This document shows positions 16,158 to 25,287 of a DNA stretch of 64,000 bases, one piece after another. The notes under the pieces were generated by a model that saw only the letters and a list, made by a program, of their open reading frames with translations, was not told where the DNA came from and did no database searches. Position numbers and translations under genes: made by a program. This DNA is from CAUZIR01 sp034421295 (GTDB taxonomy: Bacteria; Chloroflexota; Dehalococcoidia; Lucifugimonadales; UBA2962), in assembly GCA_034421295.1 (NCBI GenBank), contig DAOUKM010000004.1, positions 1 through 64,000 of the forward strand, in the 5' to 3' direction. The first letter of the stretch is position 1. The number at the start of each line of letters is the position of its first letter.

Positions 16158-17279
16158 ATGAGAATCGAGACTCTTGCCGTTCACAGCGGCCGGCATGTCG
16201 ACCCGGCCACCGGCGCGGTTACTCCGCCGATACATATGTCAACCACGTTTGAGCGAGGGGCGGACGGCTCATATCCCCAGGGGTACGTCTACGGGCGGTC
16301 CGACAACCCCACTCGCTCCCTATTGGAGGAATGCATCCGGGACCTGGAAGGTGGAACGGCTGCCGCGGCGTTCCCTTCAGGAGCTGCGGCCATCGCGGCT
16401 GTCTTCCAGTCTCTAGCCCCCGGCGACCATATAGTCGCGCCCCAGGACATTTATCACGGCACGGCCCTGCTGCTAAGAGAGCGTCTGGTCCGTTGGGGCC
16501 TAAAGGCTTCCTTTGTGGATATGACGGTCATTGATAGAGTCCGCGAGGCAATCACGCCTGCTACCAGGCTCATCCTCGTAGAGACTCCATCCAATCCCTT
16601 GCTGAAGATCACCGACATCGCTGCTGTGGCGCAGGTGGCCCGTCAGCAAGGGATCGTATGCGTCTGCGACAACACCTGGGCCACCCCCGTGCTGCAGCGG
16701 TGTCTGGAACTGGGAGCGGATATGGCAGTCCACTCGACCACAAAGTACCTCGGCGGCCACGGCGACGTTACGGGCGGAGTAGTGGTCAGCGGCGGGGACA
16801 GCGCCATGTTCGAAGAGATACGGGCGATACAGCAAAGCGGCGGATCTGTCCCATCTCCTTTCGACTGCTGGCTGATACTCAGGGGAATACGGACCCTGCC
16901 CTACCGTATGAGGGCCCACTCCGAAAACGCTGCCAGAGTAGCCGCCTTCCTGAATGGCCATCCCCAGGTCTCACAGGTGTTCTATCCGGGGCTTAGGGAC
17001 CATGTGGGACACGACGTCGCACGTGGCCAGATGGGCATGTTCGGGGGGATGCTGTCCTTCCGGGTCCGCGACGGTGAGGAGGCAGCCTTCAGGGTTGCCG
17101 CCCGGACATCCCTGTTCACTCGAGCTACAAGCCTGGGCAGCTACGAAAGCCTGATCGAGCATCGGGCCTCCATCGAGGATCCTGGCAGCTCTACCCCCGC
17201 TGACCTGCTGCGGGTGTCGGTGGGCCTGGAAAACGCCGAAGATCTGGTCCTTGACCTCGAACAAGCCCTGGGCGCATAG
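16158..17279 (+). CDS. PLP-dependent cystathionine gamma-synthase/lyase family enzyme
   Basis: This 373-residue type I fold PLP enzyme belongs to the Cys/Met metabolism family. Signatures in order: LAVHSGRHVDPATGAVTPPI at the N-terminus, YGRSDNPTR, SGAAAIAAV, ETPSNPLLKITDI and DNTWATPVLQ. The PLP-Lys motif is VHSTTKYLGGHGDVTGG (Lys about 199), and TSLGSYESLIEHRAS lies near the C-terminus, where the Ser/Glu/Tyr content decides synthase versus lyase. The family makes or cleaves cystathionine or acts as a gamma-lyase, and sequence alone does not settle which. The ATG has AAGG upstream. A TACAAT box lies at 16115-16120 but its -35 is poor. The neighbouring methyltransferase is divergent. Confidence 0.9.
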   Translation: MRIETLAVHSGRHVDPATGAVTPPIHMSTTFERGADGSYPQGYVYGRSDNPTRSLLEECIRDLEGGTAAAAFPSGAAAIAAVFQSLAPGDHIVAPQDIYHGTALLLRERLVRWGLKASFVDMTVIDRVREAITPATRLILVETPSNPLLKITDIAAVAQVARQQGIVCVCDNTWATPVLQRCLELGADMAVHSTTKYLGGHGDVTGGVVVSGGDSAMFEEIRAIQQSGGSVPSPFDCWLILRGIRTLPYRMRAHSENAARVAAFLNGHPQVSQVFYPGLRDHVGHDVARGQMGMFGGMLSFRVRDGEEAAFRVAARTSLFTRATSLGSYESLIEHRASIEDPGSSTPADLLRVSVGLENAEDLVLDLEQALGA

Positions 17280-17457
17280 GGGGCGCGAAGATCCTTCGAT
17301 GCGCTTGACCCGCTTACCCTGATCCAAATTGGACGGGCATGAACTTGCCACCTGCCTAAGCACACGACCGCGGGGAGGAGAGCTATGGCCTCCGCATCAG
17401 ATACGCACCTACGAAACGCTCTTCACCGGTTCACCAAAGTACCCATGGCGAGGGCTG

Positions 17458-18570
17458 TTAAGAGGTGAACCGGCCGATCGCACGGTTGACCTCTGCCGGC
17501 GCTTCCATCATGGTCATGTGGCCGGCGCTGTCGATCCGGTGCACGGTAACGCGATCGGGCAGGCCGTCGGCGTGGGACGGGGGGATGATTCGGTCCTTGC
17601 CGCCCCAGATCACCTGGACGGGGATATCGAGCCGGTTAAGCGCATCCCGGTAATCGAGCGTCTGCTCACCGTCGGCGATGAAGCCGGCCGCGACCGCACG
17701 CAGCGCGCCGTCGACTCCGTCCAGACGTTTGAATTTGAGAACGTCGTCCACAAGCTGGCGGGTGACGAGCGCCGGGTCGCCGAATAGCTGCTCTAGATGA
17801 GGCTTCAGCTGCCGCCTGCGCGCCGACTCGATGAAGCCGCTGACGTAGTCGATGCTGATCTCGGCTCCCAGTCCTGCGCTGGCAACTAGAGTTAGGGAGG
17901 CGCACAGACCAGGATCGGAGATCGCCAACTCCAGCGCCACAGCGCCACCCAGCGAGTGGCCGACAACATGGACCCGGGACAGCCCGAGGGAGGCTGAAAG
18001 CCCGGTCACGCTCTGTGCCAGGGCGTCCACACTGCCGCCGTTAACGTCCTTGGAAGAGCCTCCGTGTCCGGGCAGGTCGATAGCGAACACGGCCCGGTTC
18101 GCCGCCAGGGCCTCATGGTTGAACATCCAGTTGTTGAGGTCGCCCCCGAAGCCGTGAATCAGGACGATCGGCTCGCCGCCATCTCCATGCTTAAGGTAGC
18201 GCACCGCCCGGCCGTCGATGTCCGCAACCTGCGGCGTCGCACCCTCGTCTTCTGCCTGCTCCGGTACGAAGGATCCCAGAAAGGACTCGACGAATTCGTC
18301 TATCTCATGGTCCGGGATCTCGGGGCCGGCGATAATCCCGAGCAGGCCCGCCACAGGAACCTGGTCACCCTCCCTTGCCACCCGGCGGCGCATGACGCCG
18401 GCGGTGGGTGCCTCAGCGGCGCTGGCGATCTTCTCGGTCTCGATCTCGACGATCTCGTCGCCGGCGTCTACCCGGTCACCCTCCTCCACCAGCCAGCGGG
18501 TGACCAGACCCTGGGTCATGGTCAGGCCCCACTTGGGCATCGTCACTCTCGAGAGTCCGTCCTGGGTCAT
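17458..18570 (-). CDS. acoC: Lipoyl-domain/alpha-beta hydrolase fusion, E2 component of an acetoin/2-oxoacid dehydrogenase
   Basis: The 370-residue protein has an N-terminal lipoyl domain (residues 8-80) with the lipoylated Lys47 in EIETEKIAS. A short linker with a degenerate E1/E3-binding-like stretch (about 85-110) follows, then an alpha/beta hydrolase (120-370) with HGFGGDLNNW, the Ser206 elbow VGHSLGG and the His in DSAGHMTMME. The normal E2 acyltransferase catalytic domain is absent. This architecture is that of AcoC from acetoin-cleaving systems. It overlaps the E1 beta gene by four bases and is the third gene of the operon. No dihydrolipoamide dehydrogenase gene is in the window, so E3 must come from elsewhere. 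Confidence 0.85.
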   Translation of the reverse strand: MTQDGLSRVTMPKWGLTMTQGLVTRWLVEEGDRVDAGDEIVEIETEKIASAAEAPTAGVMRRRVAREGDQVPVAGLLGIIAGPEIPDHEIDEFVESFLGSFVPEQAEDEGATPQVADIDGRAVRYLKHGDGGEPIVLIHGFGGDLNNWMFNHEALAANRAVFAIDLPGHGGSSKDVNGGSVDALAQSVTGLSASLGLSRVHVVGHSLGGAVALELAISDPGLCASLTLVASAGLGAEISIDYVSGFIESARRRQLKPHLEQLFGDPALVTRQLVDDVLKFKRLDGVDGALRAVAAGFIADGEQTLDYRDALNRLDIPVQVIWGGKDRIIPPSHADGLPDRVTVHRIDSAGHMTMMEAPAEVNRAIGRFTS

Positions 18571-19580
18571 GCGCTGTATTCGGCGACCTCTCTGACCGCC
18601 GACTCGATCCTCGCGGCATCCGGCTTGTACAGGTCCTCCAGTGAGTCGCTGAAGGGCACGGGGGTATGGGGAGCGGTCACAAGCTTGATCGGGGCCTCCA
18701 GGTCGCCGAAGGCCTCCTGGGAAATCAGCGCAGAGATATCGGTGGCCACGCTACACCTCGGAGACGCCTCGTCCACCACCACGACCCGGCCGGTCTTCTC
18801 CACGCTTTCGAGGATCGTCTCGTCGTCGAGCGGCGAGGTCGTGCGAGGGTCCACCACCTCGCACTGTATGCCGTCCAGCGCCAGTCTACCTGCCGCCTCC
18901 ATGGCTGTATGGACCATCTGCCCGAGCGCCACTATGCAGACGTCGCCCCCCTCACGGACCAGGTTTGCCTCGCCCAGGGGAATGGCGTAGGACTCTTCGG
19001 GAACCTCGCCCTCCATCTGGTAGAGGGCCTTGTGCTCGAAGAACATGATCGGATCGTCGTCCCTGATGGAGGCTATAAGCAGCCCCTTGGCGTCATAGGG
19101 AGTTGCCGGGACGACGCACTTGAGGCCGGGCACGTGGGTGAAGATGCTGTACAGGGTCTGGGAGTGCTGGGCCGCCGCCCGGATGCCCGCACCGTACATG
19201 GTACGTATCACCACCGGGGTCTCGGCCTTGCCGCCGAACATGTACCTGAACTTGGCGGCCTGGTTGAATATCTGGTCGAAGCACACTCCCATAAAGTCAT
19301 TGAACATCAGCTCGGCGACCGGGCGAAGACCAGAGGCGGCTGCGCCGACCGCGGCGCCGATGAACGCGGACTCGGTGATGGGAGTGTCCATGACCCGCTC
19401 GCCGTGCTTTGAGTACAGGCCCTTTGTGACTCCCAGCGGTCCGCCCCATGCGTCCATCTCGCCGTCCGCGCCGGATCCCCCGGCGACATCCTCCCCCATC
19501 ACGATGACGGTGGGATCGCGTGCCATCTCTTGGTCGAGTGCCTCATTGATGGCCTGCTGGTAGGTGATCGTCCTGGCCAT
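18567..19580 (-). CDS. acoB: Thiamine-dependent dehydrogenase E1 component, beta subunit
   Basis: 337 residues, usual length for the E1 beta subunit of pyruvate/acetoin/branched-chain 2-oxoacid dehydrogenases. Motifs: TYQQAINEALDQEMARDPTV at the start, VMGEDVAGGSG, TPITESAFIGAAVGAA (catalytic Glu for ThDP activation) and PVVIRTMYGAGIRAAAQHSQ. The C-terminal transketolase domain contains EVVDPRTTSPLDDETI and DEASPRCSVATDI. With the alpha subunit it forms the alpha2beta2 E1 that decarboxylates the substrate and reductively acylates the E2 lipoyl group. Ribosome binding site GGGAGG lies six bases before the ATG. It sits 30 bp after the alpha gene and overlaps the E2 gene by four bases. Confidence 0.92.
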   Translation of the reverse strand: MARTITYQQAINEALDQEMARDPTVIVMGEDVAGGSGADGEMDAWGGPLGVTKGLYSKHGERVMDTPITESAFIGAAVGAAASGLRPVAELMFNDFMGVCFDQIFNQAAKFRYMFGGKAETPVVIRTMYGAGIRAAAQHSQTLYSIFTHVPGLKCVVPATPYDAKGLLIASIRDDDPIMFFEHKALYQMEGEVPEESYAIPLGEANLVREGGDVCIVALGQMVHTAMEAAGRLALDGIQCEVVDPRTTSPLDDETILESVEKTGRVVVVDEASPRCSVATDISALISQEAFGDLEAPIKLVTAPHTPVPFSDSLEDLYKPDAARIESAVREVAEYSA

Positions 19581-19610
19581 TCGTTGCCTCCCTTTGAGGA
19601 GCTGGCGGGG

Positions 19611-20579
19611 TTAGTAGCTTACGTAGACGTCGGTCAGGAGATCCTCAACCGTCGGCTTGGGATCGGATTTGGCTGCCGCAACGGCCGAGTCGATCAGGCC
19701 GGCGACCTCGTGGTCGATTGCGGCGAGCTCTCCGGGCTCTACCTGTCCTCCCTCCACCACGATGGCGATAAAGCCGGCGATGCAATCCCTGGTCTCTCGT
19801 ATGGTCTGGGCTTCATCGGCCCCGCGGTAGGTCTGGGCGTCGCCCTCGAAGTGGCCGAAGTACCGGTTGACCTCGCACTCTATGAACGCGGGCCCGTCAC
19901 CCCGGCGGGCCCTTGCCACCGCCTCTCGGACCGCCTCGTAGACGGCGAAGAAGTCGTGGCCGTCGACCGTGAGCGCGGGCATACCGAAGGCGGCCGCCCT
20001 GCCCGCGATGCTGTCGGTGCCGACGGCATAGTCCCGCGACGTAGCCTCCGCGTATCCGTTGTTCTCGGCGATGAATATGGCCGGCAGTTTCCACACCTGA
20101 GCCAGGTTCAGGCTCTCGAGCGTGGTGCCCTGGTTCGACCCGCCGTCCCCGACGAAGGCGACCGCGACGTTATCGGTGCCCTGCACCTTTGCCGCAAGAG
20201 CCGCCCCGCAGATGAGGGGAGGTCCTCCGCCGACGATGCCGTTGGCGCCCATCATGCCCTTGTCCAGGTCGGCGATGTGCATCGAGCCGCCTTTGCCGTG
20301 GCACACGCCGGTCCTCTTACCGTATATCTCGGCCATCATGGCGTGAACGTCTACGCCCTTGGCGATGCAGTGTCCGTGTCCGCGGTGCGTGGATGCGATC
20401 TTGTCGCCCTCCTTGAGGTTGACGCAGACGCCGGCGGCGCAGGCTTCCTCTCCCGCGTACAGGTGCACGAATCCCGGGATCTCGCCGGTGGCGAACTCCT
20501 CGTGCAGCCGTTCCTCGAATACACGGATGGTCTTCATCGTCCGGTATACGTCTAGCAGGTCGCTCCTGGCGAGTGACAT
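19611..20579 (-). CDS. acoA: Thiamine-dependent dehydrogenase E1 component, alpha subunit
   Basis: 322 residues with the ThDP-binding motif GDGGSNQGTTLESLNLAQVW, then IAENN (about residues 155-185). Also visible are the HRGHGHCIAKGVDVHAMMAE segment, GKGGSMHIAD, the phosphorylation-loop-like region YRGADEAQTIRETRD, and an N-terminal helix typical of AcoA/PdhA. The operon order alpha, beta, lipoyl-hydrolase E2 favours an acetoin-cleaving type complex, but a pyruvate or other 2-oxoacid substrate is possible. It is the first gene of the operon, and GGGGAGG precedes the ATG. No dedicated regulator (AcoR) or E3 is adjacent. Confidence 0.92.
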   Translation of the reverse strand: MSLARSDLLDVYRTMKTIRVFEERLHEEFATGEIPGFVHLYAGEEACAAGVCVNLKEGDKIASTHRGHGHCIAKGVDVHAMMAEIYGKRTGVCHGKGGSMHIADLDKGMMGANGIVGGGPPLICGAALAAKVQGTDNVAVAFVGDGGSNQGTTLESLNLAQVWKLPAIFIAENNGYAEATSRDYAVGTDSIAGRAAAFGMPALTVDGHDFFAVYEAVREAVARARRGDGPAFIECEVNRYFGHFEGDAQTYRGADEAQTIRETRDCIAGFIAIVVEGGQVEPGELAAIDHEVAGLIDSAVAAAKSDPKPTVEDLLTDVYVSY

Positions 20580-20715
20580 CGCGGATCTGCCTCCCCGTAG
20601 GCATTGAGCCGGGATTGGCCGCTAGCGTAGCACGGAGCCCCGCGCACCTGCCATAAGGACAAGATTCCGCCGTTTCCCGGCGCGACGGGTGAACTAAAGG
20701 CAGCTTGCGCGTGGC

Positions 20716-21669
20716 TCAGGAGGGTATCGCCCGGCCCAGCCCGCGCTCTAGCGCCATCCGGTATATGCGAATGCCGACGGCGATATCCTCGATGGCGACT
20801 CCCTGGGACTCGAAGAGGGTGATGTCGTCGTCTGATCGACGGCCGGCGACCTGGCCCGTCACCACGTCGGACAGGTTGCGGACGTGCTCCCATGCGAGGA
20901 CGCCGCGATCGATGGGTTCGACGAGATCGCCACACTCGATCTTCGCTTCTTGGACGTCGTCGGCAACGACCACGCCAGCGCGACGGACGACCTCGGAGTC
21001 TACCTCCTGCTTCATCCAGTGATTGTTTCCAGCGGCGTTGACGTGCGTTCCGGCTCCGAGCCACCCGCCCGAAAGGACGGGCGTGGGCGACGTGGTGATG
21101 ACGTTGACGATGTCGACGCCTTCGACGCACTCACGGCCGCTGCCAGCGGGGCGGACCTCGATGCCGAGGCGCCGCTCCATTGCCGAGGCCAGGCGCTCCC
21201 GGTTCTCGCGGCTGCGCGAGTAGATCCTGGCGCTGGTGATGTCCCTGACACTGCACACGGCCTCAAGCTGAGTGCTGGCCTGGTAGCCCGATCCGATCAT
21301 GCCGACCGTGGACGCGTCGGCGCGGGCCATGTACTTGGTGGCGATGCCGCTGGCGGCTCCGGTGCGGACCTGTCCCATTCCATTGGCCTCAATGAGGGCG
21401 ATGAACTCCGCCGTGGTCGTATCGTAGAGCTGCACGTAGAAGCGCGAGCTGTTGGCGGCGAAGTCATAGGTCTTCATGCCCATGGCGCCGAGTTCAGGGG
21501 CCGTCGCCGCCATGAAGTTGAAGGCGCCGTCGCCGTTGGGCAGGCGGTTGCGCGGGAAGTTGAAGGCCTTGCCCTGGGCGAGGTGGACAAAGCCCTTCTC
21601 CACCTCCTTTAGCGCGATGTCCATCGTCAATACTGCGGCGACGTCTTGTTCCGTCAGATAGAGGGCCAT
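20716..21669 (-). CDS. Ornithine cyclodeaminase/mu-crystallin family protein
   Basis: A 317-residue NAD(P)-dependent protein. The N-terminal dimerisation part holds YLTEQDVAAVLTMDIALKEV and the substrate Arg/Lys region (NFPRNRLPNGDGAFNFMAA, MGMKTYDFA). The Rossmann domain has GMIGSGYQASTQLEAV (about 125-140), the ribose-binding region ARIYSRSRENRERLASAMER, ADDVQEAKIECGDLVEPI and a C-terminal SQGVAIEDIAVGIRIY. Family members include ornithine cyclodeaminase, alanine dehydrogenase, ketimine reductase and lysine cyclodeaminase; the activity is unassigned. GGAGA lies six bases before the ATG. It is encoded downstream of the TRAP and AlkD genes and upstream of the dehydrogenase operon, with gaps of 136 bp or more on each side. 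Confidence 0.88.
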   Translation of the reverse strand: MALYLTEQDVAAVLTMDIALKEVEKGFVHLAQGKAFNFPRNRLPNGDGAFNFMAATAPELGAMGMKTYDFAANSSRFYVQLYDTTTAEFIALIEANGMGQVRTGAASGIATKYMARADASTVGMIGSGYQASTQLEAVCSVRDITSARIYSRSRENRERLASAMERRLGIEVRPAGSGRECVEGVDIVNVITTSPTPVLSGGWLGAGTHVNAAGNNHWMKQEVDSEVVRRAGVVVADDVQEAKIECGDLVEPIDRGVLAWEHVRNLSDVVTGQVAGRRSDDDITLFESQGVAIEDIAVGIRIYRMALERGLGRAIPS

Positions 21670-21848
21670 GTCGGTTCTCCGTTACATTGATGGGCCTGCT
21701 TCAGGGCGCCGAGAGCGGGTGTGAAGCCACTCGATGCGGCTACTCTACAAGAATCGAATGATGTAACGATCCCGCCGGGTCCCGGACCCTGCCGAGCGAC
21801 GCAAACCTGGCGGGAGACCCGATGCGAAGTGGACCTGATCTTTCGGGC

Positions 21849-22604
21849 TCAGCTGCCGAGCGCCGGCCGTTTCCCCCTGTACGCTGCCATGAGTTCGTCG
21901 CGCTGGTTTTCGGGCAGGTATTTGACCGCTTCACGCATCGCGACACCCGCGATTCGATGGGTCCTTGGCGCCACCCACCTGTAGACGAGGCAGGGCCGCT
22001 TCTTACTCACCTCTCTCAGCGTCCATCCGATGGCCTTGCGGATGAAGAACTCCTTTTCGCAGAGCATCGCATCGGCGTATCGACTAAACCGGTCGAAATC
22101 TCCTTCTCCACGTCGCAACGGGACCAACAGGGCGAGGATGGCGGATCGGCGCACCCAGAAGTCCGCATTTATTGCCCATCGGTTCAGTGCTGAGCCAAGT
22201 TCAGGAAACCGCTCCACCAGCGCACCCGCCATGTAGATCGACAATGGGTCGACGTAGGCCCAGGACTTTGACCTGCGGATAAGTGTTTCGACAAGTTCAA
22301 GGTCCCTGGCCTCAAGGAGATTGGTAGACCGCTGAAGAGCGACAACTCCCGCTACGCGCAGTTCATGAACGTCCCCATCCCAGCAGGCATCAACGAACGC
22401 AAGCAGCGTCGTCCTCTCCGTGATCGAGTCGCGCCCTACGACCTGCCTTACGGCCTTCCGGATCGAAGGAACACTCGCACCTATGAATCGAAGGTCGCTC
22501 CTGAGGTACCGCTTCTCGTTCCTGGCGCGCTCGGGGTCCGCGGAGCCCCTGAGAGCCTCGCCGATGGCTTCTACCCACCCGCTAACGGCGGCCTTCTCGT
22601 CCAA
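21849..22604 (-). CDS. AlkD-like DNA alkylation repair protein (HEAT-repeat glycosylase)
   Basis: 251 residues made of stacked helical HEAT-like pairs. Characteristic segments are EKRYLRSDLRFIGASVPSIR near residue 35, HELRVAGVVALQRS, KSWAYVDPLSIYMAGALVER, NADFWVRRSAILALLVPLRR, EFFIRKAIGWTLREVSKKRP, and AMREAVKYLPENQR at the end. AlkD excises cationic 3- and 7-alkylpurines using DNA-binding Trp/Arg/Asp residues, and the FWVRR and FFIRKAIGW segments carry the family pattern. The start appears to be TTG 22604 with only a weak ribosome binding site; the N-terminal family match makes it likely. The gene has no operon partner. Confidence 0.85.
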   Translation of the reverse strand: MDEKAAVSGWVEAIGEALRGSADPERARNEKRYLRSDLRFIGASVPSIRKAVRQVVGRDSITERTTLLAFVDACWDGDVHELRVAGVVALQRSTNLLEARDLELVETLIRRSKSWAYVDPLSIYMAGALVERFPELGSALNRWAINADFWVRRSAILALLVPLRRGEGDFDRFSRYADAMLCEKEFFIRKAIGWTLREVSKKRPCLVYRWVAPRTHRIAGVAMREAVKYLPENQRDELMAAYRGKRPALGS

Positions 22605-22815
22605 ATTTACCGCACCCCGCGATGGCCCAATTCCGGAGCCTGCACGCGGCGGGCTGACCCGAGGCGGGCGGCCGCACCCTCGGACTCACCGGTGCCCTGA
22701 GCCCGGCCAGGTGAAGGCCCACCGGCGGGATTAGTACCGACAGGGTCAATCATGGCTCCGGCGACGCGGTCAGATACCTGTCCGCCATAGCTCGTGCTGC
22801 CCAAGAGCCTCTGAC

Positions 22816-24309
22816 CTACCTGGCGCCGTAGATCACGTCCGGTAGCCACAACGCAATCTGCGGAAACGCCAGCACGAGCCCGATTACGGCGGCCATGCAG
22901 GCCATGAAGGGCAGCACGCCTATCCACACGTCCGCAATGGTGCTGGGTCTCACCGACCGGTTAGACTTTTCGGCCTCTTCGCGATCGACGTCCTGACGGA
23001 CGCCGTGCAGGACGTACAGGTTTATCCCTTCCGGTGGGCTGATCAGGGCCGCCTCCACCAGCAGCACCATTATGACCCCGAACCAGACGAGGTCGACTCC
23101 CGATTGCTGCAGGGTCGGGATGAGGATGGGAACGGTGGTGACCATCATGGCGAAGCTCTCCATGAAGGTACCCAGAAGGAGGTAGAACACAACCAGGGCC
23201 AACACCAGCTGCCAATCGCTCAGGCTCAGGCTCGAAATGGCCTCGGCGATCTCCTGAGAGATCCCGAGCCGGGCGAATGCGAAGCTCAGCGTGACCGCGG
23301 CAAGCAGGATCAGGAAGATCATCCCGGTCGTCCGAACCGTGGAAATAAGCGACTGCTGGACGATCCGCAGGTTTCTCCTCAGGACGACCCGAGCGATTTC
23401 GCGGGAGGGCATGTGCGCCGAGCGCAGCGCCTCCTGAGCGCTCTGCGGCAACAGGTGAATGAGACCGGTTCGCCTGAGCAGGCCGCCGAACAGCGGGCCA
23501 AGTAGCTCGCCCGAGTTAAGCAGAATCGCCAGGACAAAGGCGCCGGATACCCCGAAGGCGGCCGCCTCGCTCGGCGATGCGATGCCGAGATAGATGAATC
23601 CCAGGACGACGAAGATGAGGGCCAGCACCGGCAGGAGGTTAAGGACGCCGAGCAATCTGAACTTCCACCCCTCCCAGCTGTCGAAGCTGTCCCCCTGCTC
23701 CCTCGGGGCCATATCACGCCAGGCCAGAGCCAGGATGGCTATCATCACAACGAATGTCGTCGCAAGCAGGAGTCCGGGCAGAAGGCCCGCCATGTACAGC
23801 CGTCCGATCGACTCCTCAGCGAGCACCCCGTACAGGATCAGGCCTATGCTGGGAGGAATCAGGATGCCCAGCGTTCCACCGGCGGCCAGAGAGCCCACGA
23901 CCATGCGCTCCGAATAGCCGCGCCGCCTGAAGGAGGGAAGCGACGCCCGGCTTATGGTGGCGGACGTTGCCACACTGGAGCCGCAGCAGGCAGAGAAGAT
24001 GGCGCATGAAACTACGTTGGTGTGGATCAGGCCGCCCGGGAGAAACCACAGCCAGCGAGAGATAACCGCGTACATGCGCTCTCCAATTCCGGAGCGGTTC
24101 ATCAGCTCGCCCATGAGAATGAACAGCGGCACCGCCACCAGAATGAAGCCGGTCGTACCCTCCCATGCCTTGTTGGCCATGATGTTCCACAGCGGGGCAT
24201 CGGAAAAGAAGTACATGATGATCAGGGACAGGCACCCCAGGGCGGCGGCAACGTACATGCCCGCCATGAAGAATGCGCCCATCAACCCGAATGCGACGCC
24301 GAGAACCAC
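22816..24309 (-). CDS. dctM: TRAP transporter large permease subunit (DctM type)
   Basis: A 497-residue inner-membrane protein with about 12 helices. Family features are FILVAVPLFILMGELMNRSG near residue 60, VSCAIFSACCGSSVATSATI, GSLAAGGTLGILIPPSIGLI, YGVLAEESIGRLYMAGLLPG, FAMMVTTVPILIPTLQQSGV, and the C-terminal EAALISPPEGINLYVLHGV. The protein is longer than the common 430 residues because of a hydrophilic insertion (about 270-315, including LPQSAQEALRSAHMPSRE). It couples Na+ or H+ flow to uptake of an organic acid delivered by DctP. The GTG start has AGGGGG upstream. It is the last gene of the P-Q-M unit, 29 bp after DctQ. Confidence 0.93.
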   Translation of the reverse strand: MVLGVAFGLMGAFFMAGMYVAAALGCLSLIIMYFFSDAPLWNIMANKAWEGTTGFILVAVPLFILMGELMNRSGIGERMYAVISRWLWFLPGGLIHTNVVSCAIFSACCGSSVATSATISRASLPSFRRRGYSERMVVGSLAAGGTLGILIPPSIGLILYGVLAEESIGRLYMAGLLPGLLLATTFVVMIAILALAWRDMAPREQGDSFDSWEGWKFRLLGVLNLLPVLALIFVVLGFIYLGIASPSEAAAFGVSGAFVLAILLNSGELLGPLFGGLLRRTGLIHLLPQSAQEALRSAHMPSREIARVVLRRNLRIVQQSLISTVRTTGMIFLILLAAVTLSFAFARLGISQEIAEAISSLSLSDWQLVLALVVFYLLLGTFMESFAMMVTTVPILIPTLQQSGVDLVWFGVIMVLLVEAALISPPEGINLYVLHGVRQDVDREEAEKSNRSVRPSTIADVWIGVLPFMACMAAVIGLVLAFPQIALWLPDVIYGAR

Positions 24310-24338
24310 TGCCTAGCCCCCTGAGACCGATCGCGGGA

Positions 24339-24932
24339 TCATTCGACTTCGTGTCCGCCCATGGCCATGTGCAGGCGAGGCAGCCACCGCTCGGCGATCA
24401 TCGAGAGCATCATCTGAAGAGCCGTGAGCACCAGCATGGTGAACCCGACGGCGACCACGGCTTTGGGTATGAACAGGGGCGTCCGCGGATAGACGGTGTT
24501 ATAGACACCGCGCTGATAGTCGCTGACTACGCTCTCCCACATCTCCCAGGCGGTCACGTAGGCCAGAAAGGCAAGCCCGCAGAGCGCCACCCAGTCTGCC
24601 ACAGCCCGGACCGCCGGGCTCATGCGGGGCAGGAGCACGTCGATCCTGACATGAGAGTCCGAACGCAGCGAGTAGGCCAGCGCCCAGGTGACGGCCATGG
24701 CCAGAACGTAGCCGCTGATGGCGTCGGTTCCTGGGGCCCTGGGCCAGCCGAGATTCCTCGCTACCACCTGGTACGTGATGAAGAAACCAAGCAGCAACAG
24801 CTCGAGGCCGCAGACGTACCCGAGAAGCAGGTACAACCTGTCGGCCTTGCGGCTGACGGCGCGAAAGCCCAGCAGTAGGTAGAGAGCCGGCGTCCTCCGG
24901 CCCTCGTAGGTTGACAGGCTTGTAGTGGCCAC
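24339..24932 (-). CDS. dctQ: TRAP transporter small permease subunit (DctQ type)
   Basis: 197 residues with four hydrophobic segments (about 45-68, 80-98, 125-145 and 170-190), the standard DctQ topology. Family markers are FFITYQVVARNLGWPRAPGT (the NFF/YQ-V-R pattern), ALAYSLRSDSHVRIDVL (the R-HV-ID motif) and WEMWESVVSDYQRG. It forms the membrane complex with DctM. The GTG start lacks a strong ribosome binding site. It is separated from DctP by 355 bp containing a strong hairpin, which would favour higher expression of the binding protein. Confidence 0.9.
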   Translation of the reverse strand: MATTSLSTYEGRRTPALYLLLGFRAVSRKADRLYLLLGYVCGLELLLLGFFITYQVVARNLGWPRAPGTDAISGYVLAMAVTWALAYSLRSDSHVRIDVLLPRMSPAVRAVADWVALCGLAFLAYVTAWEMWESVVSDYQRGVYNTVYPRTPLFIPKAVVAVGFTMLVLTALQMMLSMIAERWLPRLHMAMGGHEVE

Positions 24933-25212
24933 CGCGCTCGCCTACGTCTGAGACCCGCGGCGGCGCGCGTCAGCATGGGCGTTCCCGCGCCACCACAGCC
25001 AATATCTCTGTTCCGGAACCCGTCGCACGATTCGGAGCGCGGGCGGACCGAGCGGTCCTGTGAGCCCCCGCGTTAGCCGGCAGTCACAGGGAGGTGGCGG
25101 CATGCCAGGACAGCGGCTGAGCACTTTTGCGATCCGCCGGGTCGGCCCCGGAGCCATAGGGATGGCTCGGCCGCCGCGCGAACCTCGGCCCGTCAGCAAG
25201 GCGCATCCCTAG

Positions 25213-25243
25213 CCGGGAACCTAGCAGCGTACACGGTTCCCGG
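25213..25243 (-). other. Stable hairpin between dctP and dctQ
   Basis: CCGGGAACC and GGTTCCCGG form a perfect 9-bp stem around a 13-nt loop, 45 nt after the dctP stop codon. No T-run follows on the minus strand. It is a candidate attenuator or mRNA 3' stabiliser that would raise DctP over DctQ/DctM. The remaining 24933-25212 shows no gene. Confidence 0.45.
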
Positions 25244-25287
25244 GCTCAGGGTGTACCTCCTTCAGAAGCCCCTCAGAGTAGGAGCGA

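Noticed and set aside
19530..20555. A 341-codon plus-strand frame across the E1 genes
   Set aside because: It is antisense to two clearly recognised dehydrogenase genes; long antisense frames are expected in GC-rich coding DNA.
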